DNA of 8,801 bases from CAZBWE01 sp964495465 (GTDB taxonomy: Bacteria; Planctomycetota; Phycisphaerae; Sedimentisphaerales; Anaerobacaceae): the NCBI GenBank assembly GCA_964495465.1, contig CAZBWE010000088.1, positions 1-8,801 of the forward strand, written 5' to 3'. The notes beneath the pieces were generated by a model. The model was not told the DNA's origin and did not search any database. It saw nothing but the letters and a program-made list of their open reading frames with translations. The first letter of the stretch is position 1. Each line of letters begins with the position of its first letter. The position numbers were made by a program, and so were the translations under genes. This document shows positions 1 through 6,065 of the stretch, one piece after another.

Positions 1-66
1 AAAATTTATAAGGTGGGTAGTAAGAGCTTATATCTTGATACGTTTGAGCTTGCCGAGGTCAAATAG
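1..66 (+). CDS. possible C-terminal tail of a plus-strand gene cut by the window edge
   Basis: Reading from base 1, the frame is open for 21 codons and ends at TAG (64-66). The peptide ends TFELAEVK, a balanced composition that could be the tail of a protein, but it is too short to assign. A second plus frame is open even longer (2 to about 117), so openness alone proves little. If real, this gene would be convergent with the large minus-strand gene, whose stop lies 96 bases away. No function is proposed. Confidence 0.2.
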   Translation, partial: KIYKVGSKSLYLDTFELAEVK

Positions 67-91
67 CTCATTCATTCGATATGAACAAATA

Positions 92-122
92 GGGCCTATA
101 CCGACAAAACCAGTATAGACCC
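92..122 (-). terminator. hairpin, candidate terminator of the large minus-strand gene
   Basis: Arms 92-101 (gggcctatac) and 113-122 (gtatagaccc) form a 10-bp stem around an 11-base loop. Read on the minus strand, the one imperfect pair becomes a G-U wobble, so the stem is fully paired only in that orientation. It lies 40 bases beyond the TAA stop at 164-162. The following minus-strand bases (TATTTGTTCAT) are T-rich but not a clean U-run, so a Rho-independent terminator is plausible rather than certain. Confidence 0.5.
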
Positions 123-161
123 CGAATTAGTGCAAGTCTTTATGTTGCACATCAAGGCCGA

Positions 162-3100
162 TTATTCAGGGACTGAGAACTGCTCCTCAAGCCAATGTTC
201 CGCCAGAATAGCAAAATCCCTGAAATTGATAATATTATCCCAATACAGGTCTGTCTTGAGAGAATTCGTATCAAGCCACTCATATGTCATTATTTTCAGG
301 TCTTGGTAATTAACCACACAATCATCGGTGAAGTCAGCTTTAGCAAAATCAGCTGAACGCTCCGAGAGGATACACACGCTTTGATACAGCCGGATATCGT
401 CAAAATATACGATACCCATACCACCGGTTTGCGGATTATCTCTGTCACCAAAACCGATATAGAGCTTCTGGACATTGGTTAGATTAACGTCGTTAAACTC
501 TGACGACAGGAAAATATTCCATCTATGCCATTGTCCCTCTTTTATATCAGTCATATTACCATCGTATGGTACAACCGCAATATGGCTTGGGTTGTCACCA
601 TCTTCCAGAGCCACATACATCTGCTCAGTAGCATTAGCATCGTTATTCGGGTCACCATAGAACCATAGCGACAACACCTTAACACCTGCCACAGTCCAGT
701 CCTCGGTGAAGTTAAGACTGTTCGGTCCAACCGTCTTTGCTGAGGCCTCCGAATAACACCGCATATATGGGTTGTCAGGATTAGGATATGGGGGGTCAAT
801 CGGCATGGGCTTGGAATCAGTGGTGCCGTCATTCTCGTAGTAATATGGCATCGAGTGTGGCGAGCTATGAAAAATCGAACTTTCCATAGAGTCTGTTCCA
901 TAGTCATTCCAGTGATAGACCTGTGAGCCGGTGTAGTTGCCGTGAGCACGTACATCAGTAAACCAGCCGTCTAACCAGACGTACCATATCCTGCCGCCTG
1001 GCTCTCCGGGCGTATAATTGTCTCCGTATGAATCCATATCGTCCACAACAAGATAGTTTTCTGTCGTAAAGTGCCAGACTTCACCCGTCCACTCGTTAAG
1101 GTCGGTAGTATTAACCTCATCGACAGCCCAGTAGTAAGTCGTGTTCAATTGAAGTGGGCCGAAGTAATCCGTGATAACAAGATATGGTTCGTTCACGGTA
1201 TCTATCAGAGCCGTACGGTCATTAACATCATTGAAATCTTCGCTGTAATAAACCTTATGGCCATTAACATCATCCACATAAAGTCCTGGAGTCCATTCGA
1301 GCTTAAACTCATCGCTATGCAAAACAACCGTTGCGTCGTTAGGCGGCCTTGGACAATGCGCATATAGCAGAGCATTACAATCTTCGATATAATATTCATC
1401 CGCACCCATATCGACGATAGCTTTACCATAAAAGTCGCCGTCTATTATTCTCGGCTCACCATCAATATCGGTTTCATTAGGCCCGGCTATGTAGTTTGGG
1501 TCGCCGGCATCGATGCAGGGTGAGCAAGGTGTCAGGTGATAGCCGTCCGGCTCCAGCATCGGGTCATCATTGATGTTGCCGATGCCCGGCCAGCCACCCT
1601 GGATATCGCTATAAGTAACTGAAACACCATCGCTGTTCGGACCAATTTGTTCGCCAACATTGCCCCAGAGGATACAGTTCGTTATTGTTGTTCCACTCAA
1701 GATACTATATATTCCACCGCCTAGGCCATCAGCCCAGTTTCCGGAAAACGTACAGTTTATGAGATTCGCATCTGCCCCAACATTGTACATCCCGCCGCCG
1801 TATTCTGCCGAGTTCCCAATGAATATGCAGTTGATGATATTTGGAGCTGACAAAACCTCGTATCCGCCGCTGGACATCCCACCGCCGTATTTTGCCCAGT
1901 TCTCAATGAATATGCAGTTGATGATATTTGGATCTGATGAAGCCCCAAAGCCGCCATTATACATCCCGCCGCCGGCGCCCCATTTCGCCGAGTTTCTATC
2001 AAATGTGCAGTTGATAATATTTGGACTTCCACTATTGCACATCCCGCTGCCGCTATAGTCAGCCGAGTTGCCGGTGAATGTGCAGTTGGTAATCGTCGGA
2101 TTGCCGCCGGAGTTGTACATCCCGCCGCCGCGGTCGTCCACGTTTTCCCAAGGGCCGTTTGCATTGCCGGCGGTGATGGTAAAGCCGTCAAGGACGGCCG
2201 TTGCATCTGTTCCGCTGCCGGTTACAACGTGATAGCTGTTGTCAGCCCGGCAGGGGTCGTTAAGTAAGTCACATGGGTCAACGCCCAGGCGGTCATTTCC
2301 TTCAAGGTCACCACTGAGGATGGTTTCGTTGTTCGGGTCATTCGGGTCACGGACCTCCCACGGCCCGCCGCCGGGTGGAAACCCGCCGTAAATAGCAACA
2401 TTGTTGATTAGTCCGAATGTCGCCTCGCGGTCGCCGGGCGTAACTGTGTAGCCCTGGTCAGGCTTATACGTTCCCGCAGCCACCCGAATCTCATTACAGT
2501 CGCAGTACTGTACAGTTACGAGGGCGTCTTGCAGGTTTGTGAAAGCATTAAGCCACGAGCAGCCATTATTGGCCCCAGTAGCATTTGCATCAACATAAAT
2601 CGGATAGCAGCAGGGCCACCAGCATACATTAGTGTCTTCGCAGTCGTTGATGTCAATGCAATCGCCTGTCATTCCGCAACAGTTTGTAATCGTACCAAGC
2701 GACTCAGCATTTTCATTTACCTTAACTATTAGCGTAATACAATTAGAATCATTAGGTCCCAATGTGCCGATATCCCAGGTGACTATGCCGTATTTATGAA
2801 TCCCTCTATCGCTGGCCCATATAAAGTTCACTTCGGGCGGTAACTCATCAGTAATTTCGACATTCGTATCGCCATAGCCATTAGCAGCGTAGCAGATGCT
2901 GTAGGTTATGTTAGCATCTGGGACGACACAATCCCAGTCATTGACATCATCAACCTTTGTAAGCGTCGGGCAGCAAACAGGCGTGTTCTCTTCAGCGCTG
3001 ACTAAAACCTCGTTACCATCTCTTATTAATTTGCACTCGTTTGTGATTGTACTGCCCGGTACGACGCATTCCTTCACATTAACTTTCAGCGTAACGCAGT

Positions 3101-4436
3101 TTACATCCCCGGGCTTCAGTGTCCCGATGTGCCATGTATAGGTGTTGTCGTAAGGATTGTAGTTGGGATCAAAAGGATTATTAGGCTCGACCTCATCCGG
3201 CAGTTCATCAATGAGATTCACATCATTAATATCCGGGCAGCAGTTCGCATCACCGAGATAACTGTAACAAATCGTGTAGGTTATTATTTCACCCGGCCCG
3301 GCACAATTACCATCGAATGAGGCCATTACTTCGTCGATTGCAAGCTCACATCTGCTGTCAAGGGGAAGCTGGATATCATCAAAGTAAACGATACCAGCCC
3401 CGCCCGATTGCGGATCGTCTCTATTACCAAAACCGATATAGAGCCTCTGGACATTGGCCAGATTCACGTCGGTGAACTCGGACAAGGGAATACTCCACTT
3501 CTGCCAGTGTGGCTTCGTTATATCATCCATATCGCCATCGTATGGCACAACTGTAACGCTGTCGCCACCTTCGAGAGCCACATACATCTGCTCGGTGGCG
3601 CCGGCATCATTATTTGGGTCGCCATAGAACCATATGACCAACGATTTGGCACCGCCTAAGGTCCAGTTTGAGCCGATAGCCAAATCAGAAGTGCTCACTG
3701 AGGCCTCAGAATATAAATACAGCGGATTATCAGGATTTGGGCCGCCGGCTGGCTTGGAATCCACGTAGCCGTCGTTCTCATAATAAAACGGCATCGACAC
3801 ACCACTGCGAACAATCGTACTCTCCATCAGGTCGGTGCCGTAATCATTCCAGTGATATACCTGAGAGCCGGTATCGTTACCCTGTATGGCCCCGCTGACG
3901 TCCCAGCCGTCCCGCCAGACATAATATATGCATCCGCCGGGCTCACCGGGAGTTTCAGCGTTGTCGCCGTAATCATCCATATCATCAACAATAATGCAAT
4001 TGCAATATACAGGCGTGTTCTCTTCAGCGCTGACTAAAACCTCGTTACCATCTCTTATTAATTTGCACTCGTTTGTGATTGTACTGCCCGGTACGACGCA
4101 TTCCTTCACATTAACTTTCAGCGTAACGCAGTTTACATCCCCGGGCTTCAGTGTCCCGATGTGCCATGTATAGGTGTTGTCGTAAGGATTGTAGTTGGGA
4201 TCAAAAAGATTATTAGGCTCGACTTCTGGCGACAGTTCATCAATGAGATTCACATCATTAATATCCAGGCAGCAGTTCGCATCACCAAGATAACTGTAAC
4301 AAATCGTGTAGTTTATTTCATCCCCCGGCCCGACACAATTACCGTCATTGATGTCGTCAACCTTGGTAAGCCTCAGCTTGCACGTTTCTGGAGGCACCTT
4401 TTCCAATGTCAACAGGGCCCACTCGGTGGCCAACAC
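162..4436 (-). CDS. giant secreted multi-module protein, downstream segment: DUF11, CBM-like, beta-helix, Fn3-like, dockerin-like
   Basis: This is a 1,424-aa frame ending at TAA (164-162). Modules in segment numbering: residues 1-16 are the last toroid helix (LATEWALLTLEKV); DUF11-type repeats lie at 20-143, 362-488 and 489-605, each with a D-E-L-x-x-E-V strand and an IGTL-x-P-x-D motif; CBM-like beta-sandwich modules at 146-356 and 1129-1350 both start VDDMD and end IVYFDDI; a parallel beta-helix at 612-1014 opens with YVDANATG and closes with a choice-of-anchor-Q-like stretch (CSPCIDAGDPNY...VDMGADEY); an Fn3-like module spans 1028-1126 (TTYYWAVDEV); a dockerin-like pair spans 1368-1418 (DFTDDCVVNYQDL and DNIINFRDFAILAEHWL). 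I count 50 cysteines, which fits an exported disulfide-rich protein. It is not an independent gene: it has no signal peptide or ribosome site and continues the upstream frame past the TGA. An adhesive or surface-structural role is inferred; no enzyme motif was seen. Confidence 0.85.
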   Translation of the reverse strand: MLATEWALLTLEKVPPETCKLRLTKVDDINDGNCVGPGDEINYTICYSYLGDANCCLDINDVNLIDELSPEVEPNNLFDPNYNPYDNTYTWHIGTLKPGDVNCVTLKVNVKECVVPGSTITNECKLIRDGNEVLVSAEENTPVYCNCIIVDDMDDYGDNAETPGEPGGCIYYVWRDGWDVSGAIQGNDTGSQVYHWNDYGTDLMESTIVRSGVSMPFYYENDGYVDSKPAGGPNPDNPLYLYSEASVSTSDLAIGSNWTLGGAKSLVIWFYGDPNNDAGATEQMYVALEGGDSVTVVPYDGDMDDITKPHWQKWSIPLSEFTDVNLANVQRLYIGFGNRDDPQSGGAGIVYFDDIQLPLDSRCELAIDEVMASFDGNCAGPGEIITYTICYSYLGDANCCPDINDVNLIDELPDEVEPNNPFDPNYNPYDNTYTWHIGTLKPGDVNCVTLKVNVKECVVPGSTITNECKLIRDGNEVLVSAEENTPVCCPTLTKVDDVNDWDCVVPDANITYSICYAANGYGDTNVEITDELPPEVNFIWASDRGIHKYGIVTWDIGTLGPNDSNCITLIVKVNENAESLGTITNCCGMTGDCIDINDCEDTNVCWWPCCYPIYVDANATGANNGCSWLNAFTNLQDALVTVQYCDCNEIRVAAGTYKPDQGYTVTPGDREATFGLINNVAIYGGFPPGGGPWEVRDPNDPNNETILSGDLEGNDRLGVDPCDLLNDPCRADNSYHVVTGSGTDATAVLDGFTITAGNANGPWENVDDRGGGMYNSGGNPTITNCTFTGNSADYSGSGMCNSGSPNIINCTFDRNSAKWGAGGGMYNGGFGASSDPNIINCIFIENWAKYGGGMSSGGYEVLSAPNIINCIFIGNSAEYGGGMYNVGADANLINCTFSGNWADGLGGGIYSILSGTTITNCILWGNVGEQIGPNSDGVSVTYSDIQGGWPGIGNINDDPMLEPDGYHLTPCSPCIDAGDPNYIAGPNETDIDGEPRIIDGDFYGKAIVDMGADEYYIEDCNALLYAHCPRPPNDATVVLHSDEFKLEWTPGLYVDDVNGHKVYYSEDFNDVNDRTALIDTVNEPYLVITDYFGPLQLNTTYYWAVDEVNTTDLNEWTGEVWHFTTENYLVVDDMDSYGDNYTPGEPGGRIWYVWLDGWFTDVRAHGNYTGSQVYHWNDYGTDSMESSIFHSSPHSMPYYYENDGTTDSKPMPIDPPYPNPDNPYMRCYSEASAKTVGPNSLNFTEDWTVAGVKVLSLWFYGDPNNDANATEQMYVALEDGDNPSHIAVVPYDGNMTDIKEGQWHRWNIFLSSEFNDVNLTNVQKLYIGFGDRDNPQTGGMGIVYFDDIRLYQSVCILSERSADFAKADFTDDCVVNYQDLKIMTYEWLDTNSLKTDLYWDNIINFRDFAILAEHWLEEQFSVPE
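183..335 (-). other. dockerin-like double motif (protein C-terminus)
   Basis: Segment residues 1368-1418 contain two related 20-25-residue units, ADFTDDCVVNYQDL-x7-WL and DLYWDNIINFRDF-x6-WL. The D-x-N/D spacing followed by a hydrophobic helix ending in WL matches the planctomycete variant of type I dockerins. The second unit is degenerate: several calcium-ligand positions are aromatic or Asn. Such tails may dock to cohesins or act as cell-surface retention signals. No cohesin lies in this window. Confidence 0.65.
387..1052 (-). repeat. CBM-like module, copy 2 (diverged)
   Basis: Segment residues 1129-1350 are a paralogue of residues 146-356, encoded at 3369-4001. Shared landmarks are VDDMD at the start, TGSQVYHWNDYGTD, FYGDPNND, TEQMYVALE, LYIGFG and GIVYFDDI at the end. 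DNA identity is partial, by eye roughly three quarters, so this duplication is older than the DUF11 one in the same gene. The module resembles jelly-roll domains often found beside LamG domains in Phycisphaerae secreted proteins; ligand unknown. Confidence 0.7.
1395..2603 (-). other. parallel beta-helix domain with an Asn-Cys ladder
   Basis: Segment residues 612-1014. After the entry motif YVDANATG and a GTYKP strand, successive coils repeat the pattern GGGMYN-x-P-x-I-x-NC-x-F-x-GNSA. The NC pair recurs at Cys 785, 810, 841, 870, 895 and 921, spacings of 25-31 residues, as expected for one coil per repeat of a right-handed helix related to Pmp/pectin-lyase-like proteins. The catalytic signatures of pectate lyases were not seen, so a passive adhesin or scaffold role is likely. 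Confidence 0.75.
2977..3311 (-). repeat. direct repeat copy (DUF11 unit 2) inside the large gene
   Basis: Bases 2977-3174 are identical to 4009-4206 (198 of 198 by base-by-base reading, offset 1,032). The similarity continues with scattered differences to about 3311. The repeat encodes most of a DUF11 module, including YNPYDNTYTWHIGTLKPGD. The shared sequence starts abruptly at acaggcgtg on the plus strand. Confidence 0.92.
3369..4001 (-). repeat. CBM-like module, copy 1
   Basis: Segment residues 146-356 encode the partner of the module at 387-1052. It lies directly between the two nearly identical DUF11 units, so copy 1 and the DUF11 unit together make a 1,032-bp period. The conserved ends (VDDMD, IVYFDDI) let the module boundaries be set with fair precision. 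Confidence 0.7.
4009..4343 (-). repeat. direct repeat copy (DUF11 unit 1) inside the large gene
   Basis: This is the partner of 2977-3311. The first difference after the perfect block is A at 4207 versus G at 3175, changing NNPF to NNLF-type sequence nearby. The offset of 1,032 bp is a whole number of codons (344), so recombination between the copies would delete or duplicate exactly one DUF11-CBM unit in frame. Confidence 0.92.
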
Positions 4437-4460
4437 GTTCCCGCCATGAAGGTCGCTAGG

Positions 4461-4463
4461 TCA
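4461..4463 (-). other. in-frame TGA replacing the expected QW-motif tryptophan
   Basis: The minus-strand codon series is AAA GCA AAT GGT TCC TGA CCT AGC. QW motifs of alpha-toroid proteins have the form Q-x-x-x-G-x-W, and here the motif is Q-K-A-N-G-S-stop. A single G-to-A change (plus strand C to T at 4461) converts TGG to TGA. The base after the stop is C, a context known to be leaky in bacteria. No selenocysteine-type hairpin was convincing just downstream. Confidence 0.9.
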
Positions 4464-5528
4464 GGAACCATTTGCTTTCTGAGCATTTACGAGCGCATCG
4501 GCGAAATCGGAATACCAGTCCCTTTCATTACTATCGACCACAATCGCATCTATACCGCTGTGCTGCAAACCATTGGATGTACAATACATCGCCTGATAGT
4601 GAGGGGAACCACCATAAGCTGGATTACCCCAACCGGGATCTTTAGAAGGGTTGATCCAGGTGCTACCCAGATAGTCCAGTGCATCTTGCAAACGTGTGGA
4701 ATCCTGGTTATCTCCATAGAAAGTCATTTGGAAGATTAGATTTCCGGTCCTCAGGATATTAGAAGTTCCTGGAGACGAATAACCAGAACCGCCATCAGCA
4801 GATTGTATGTAATCTATCCAGATATTTAGTTCGTCTTTTACGAACTGAGGGATGACACAGTTGAAACCATAACGTGGCAACTCCGCATAACCCAATCCGG
4901 AAACCGCATAACCCGAATTCGAATTGTCCGCCCATCCTTCATTATCAGCATATCCCCATCCGCCTCGGCCACTTCCACTATCGGACTGGCCGAAGGCCAT
5001 ATAGTCGACCATATCAACCAATACTTCTTTGTAAGTCCAGCCGTGTACCGGCGAACCAGGCGAGTTAACTTCCCTGTCAGGAGCCCGACTGGACGCGATG
5101 GCCATTAAGGCAATACCCGTCTCGTATGTTGGACGACCAGCGTTCACGAACACTCCATTACCATCTCCATCACTGTCAGGATTACCATGGGGTTGAGTAG
5201 AAATACTGATGACACTTATCTGACTGAACAGATATTTCAATCCTTTTTCCACGTTTTCCTTGTAGGGATAGCAGGGGTCAAATGGTGTGTATCCCAATTC
5301 AAACGCTCGCTCCTGTAATTTCACCAGAGCAAGTCCTGTAGCTCCAGCCACATTACCCCCACCATCTTGCCAATATCCCACGGATGGATTTTGTTGAGCC
5401 GCTAACCAAGCAACACCTTTTTCGATTGCCTCCTCAATTTCATTTGGATCCGCTGCTATAGCTGTACCGCAAATGCTCGTGATGAGCATAATTAGTGATA
5501 AAATAGCAAATGACTTTTTGGATAACAC
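4461..5528 (-). CDS. secreted prenyltransferase/squalene-cyclase-fold (alpha/alpha-toroid) protein, N-terminal part
   Basis: The 355-aa product starts at GTG 5528, chosen because a strong AAGGAGG (5542-5536) sits 7 bases upstream and a clear signal peptide follows: KK at 4-5, a hydrophobic core at about 7-20, and cleavage near GTAIAA (21-26). The mature part shows helical-repeat signatures of the terpenoid-cyclase/prenyltransferase toroid: EKGVAWLAAQQ (36-46) with G-x-W at 51-53, ENVEKGLKYL (91-100), TYETGIALMAIA (134-145), GGWGYAD (189-195), a helix at 229-241 and LQDALDYL (280-287). It lacks the DXDD and zinc-ligand motifs expected of active cyclases or prenyltransferases, so a structural or binding role is more likely than terpene chemistry (inference). 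The last repeat is cut by TGA after QKANGS; the missing half lies immediately downstream in frame. Confidence 0.88.
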   Translation of the reverse strand: MLSKKSFAILSLIMLITSICGTAIAADPNEIEEAIEKGVAWLAAQQNPSVGYWQDGGGNVAGATGLALVKLQERAFELGYTPFDPCYPYKENVEKGLKYLFSQISVISISTQPHGNPDSDGDGNGVFVNAGRPTYETGIALMAIASSRAPDREVNSPGSPVHGWTYKEVLVDMVDYMAFGQSDSGSGRGGWGYADNEGWADNSNSGYAVSGLGYAELPRYGFNCVIPQFVKDELNIWIDYIQSADGGSGYSSPGTSNILRTGNLIFQMTFYGDNQDSTRLQDALDYLGSTWINPSKDPGWGNPAYGGSPHYQAMYCTSNGLQHSGIDAIVVDSNERDWYSDFADALVNAQKANGS

Positions 5529-5535
5529 TTCTGTA

Positions 5536-5542
5536 CCTCCTT
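5536..5542 (-). promoter_or_regulatory. Shine-Dalgarno site for the alpha-toroid gene
   Basis: The minus strand reads AAGGAGG, then TACAGAA, then GTG at 5528. The 7-base spacing and near-perfect complement to 16S rRNA fix GTG as the start. This is the only strong ribosome site in the window; the 4436, 6040 and 8510 starts have none that is obvious. Confidence 0.85.
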
Positions 5543-5580
5543 ATATTTTTGCCACAAAGGCACCAAATTTTCGCTTTCAA

Positions 5581-5629
5581 CCACTAATTTTCACGAATTC
5601 GCTCTAACTTCTTTCGTGTTAATTCGTGG
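5581..5629. repeat. imperfect inverted repeat of CCAC...CACGAA words
   Basis: Arm 5581-5597 (ccactaattttcacgaa) is the reverse complement of 5613-5629 (ttcgtgttaattcgtgg) at 14 of 17 positions, with a 15-base loop. A related word, gccacaaaggcaccaa, lies at 5551-5566 in the same orientation as the first arm. Similar words (for example TTCGTGTTAATTCGTGG) are, from memory, dispersed in intergenic DNA of many environmental bacteria. Function unknown; in minus-strand mRNA the structure would lie about 50 bases upstream of the GTG start. Confidence 0.6.
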
Positions 5630-5860
5630 CTAATACGGTTCTAATAAATACAGTCCAGATGAGCTACTGATTGTTACACTTTTTCTGCAAAATTTTAAAT
5701 TTCAAGAATATATATCCTCTCATTTCTTCTTGCTATTCTTTCGCAATAAAAACACATTTTTTAACTAAAATGGCGGAAACAAAGTAAGGGCCATCTCGCA
5801 ATATTTTCCGTCGCTTTATGATAACCACATAAATTTACCATATTTAGACTTATCAGTCAA

Positions 5861-5866
5861 TATAAT
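5861..5866 (+). promoter_or_regulatory. possible -10 element (TATAAT) before the RHS remnant
   Basis: A perfect TATAAT lies 38 bases before the ATG at 5905. No convincing -35 is present at 16-18 bases upstream, and the region is AT-rich, so chance is a fair explanation. Confidence 0.22.
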
Positions 5867-5904
5867 TATGGGACTACTGTGAAATCATTGAAGATAAACG
5901 CAGT

Positions 5905-6065
5905 ATGAATAGTATGGGTAAAAGAGCCGGAAAATCAAGTATATCTACTTATTTTATCTGTTTTTTCATATCACCATCGCCATTTCATCCGGGGCAACGA
6001 TAGAAGCGACAACGATAATGCCACAGAGTTGGCGGCCGGATGCCCACAAGAATCAACAGCAATGA
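5905..6065 (+). pseudogene. frameshifted signal-peptide remnant of the RHS gene
   Basis: ATG 5905 (MNSMGKR...) runs into TAG at 6001. In another frame (5922-6062) lies a textbook export signal: KSRKIK, then YIYLFYLFFHITIAI, then SSGATIEA, continuing to DAHKNQQQ and TGA at 6063. Adding one A to the four-A tract at 5920-5923 joins the ATG to this segment as MNSMGKKSRKIKYIYL. The RHS frame then resumes in the original phase from 6040. Thus two frame changes, probably with loss of most of the YD-repeat body, separate an exported N-terminus from the RHS tip. The join is inferred; a homopolymer sequencing error could explain the first shift but not the missing body. Confidence 0.45.

Larger units (their letters stand above)
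162..5528 (-). pseudogene. composite 1,788-codon gene: secreted alpha-toroid plus adhesin-like module stack, broken by one in-frame TGA
   Basis: The two minus-strand reading frames 5528-4461 and 4460-162 are in the same frame and are separated only by the TGA at 4463-4461. The residues around it, QKANGS-stop-PSDLHGGNVLATEWALLTLEKV, read as one continuous last repeat of an alpha/alpha-toroid, with the stop in place of the Trp of a QW motif. The second part has no signal peptide, and its first usable codon (GTG, 4436) has no convincing Shine-Dalgarno. Module order in full-length numbering: signal peptide 1-26, toroid about 30-380, DUF11 384-507, CBM-like 510-720, DUF11 726-852, DUF11 853-969, beta-helix 976-1378, Fn3-like 1392-1490, CBM-like 1493-1714, dockerin-like 1732-1782. 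It may be a recent nonsense mutation, a sequencing error or a readthrough gene. The sequence cannot decide, but the one-gene interpretation is strong. Confidence 0.78.
5543..5904. other. AT-rich divergent intergenic region
   Basis: No credible gene lies between the GTG at 5528 (minus) and the ATG at 5905 (plus). The proximal part (5551-5629) holds repeated CCAC-n-CACGAA-type words, listed separately. The rest is AT-rich. Weak plus-strand promoter-like pairs include TTGTTA (5671-5676) with TTAAAT (5695-5700, 18-base spacer) and a lone TATAAT at 5861-5866 without a good -35. No clear minus-strand promoter, riboswitch or structured RNA could be recognised by eye. Confidence 0.5.

Noticed and set aside
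551..955. 134-codon second minus-strand frame inside the large gene
   Set aside because: It is a shadow of the CBM-like module in another frame; composition is low-quality and no domain is visible.
1757..2206. 149-codon minus-strand frame and the regular repeats, considered as a CRISPR array or separate gene
   Set aside because: The periodicity is the beta-helix coil repeat: units are unequal, diverged and encode GGGMYN...NC in the main frame; there are no identical repeats with unique spacers.
4461..4463. Selenocysteine or pyrrolysine recoding at the in-frame stop
   Set aside because: The codon is TGA, not TAG; the family residue is Trp rather than Cys; and no convincing bacterial SECIS-type hairpin follows.
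4161..4739. 192-codon open frame on the plus strand across the TGA junction
   Set aside because: It is antisense to the strongly conserved DUF11 and toroid coding frames, has no ribosome site, and its sequence has no recognisable domain; its start repeats at 3129 because of the DNA repeat.
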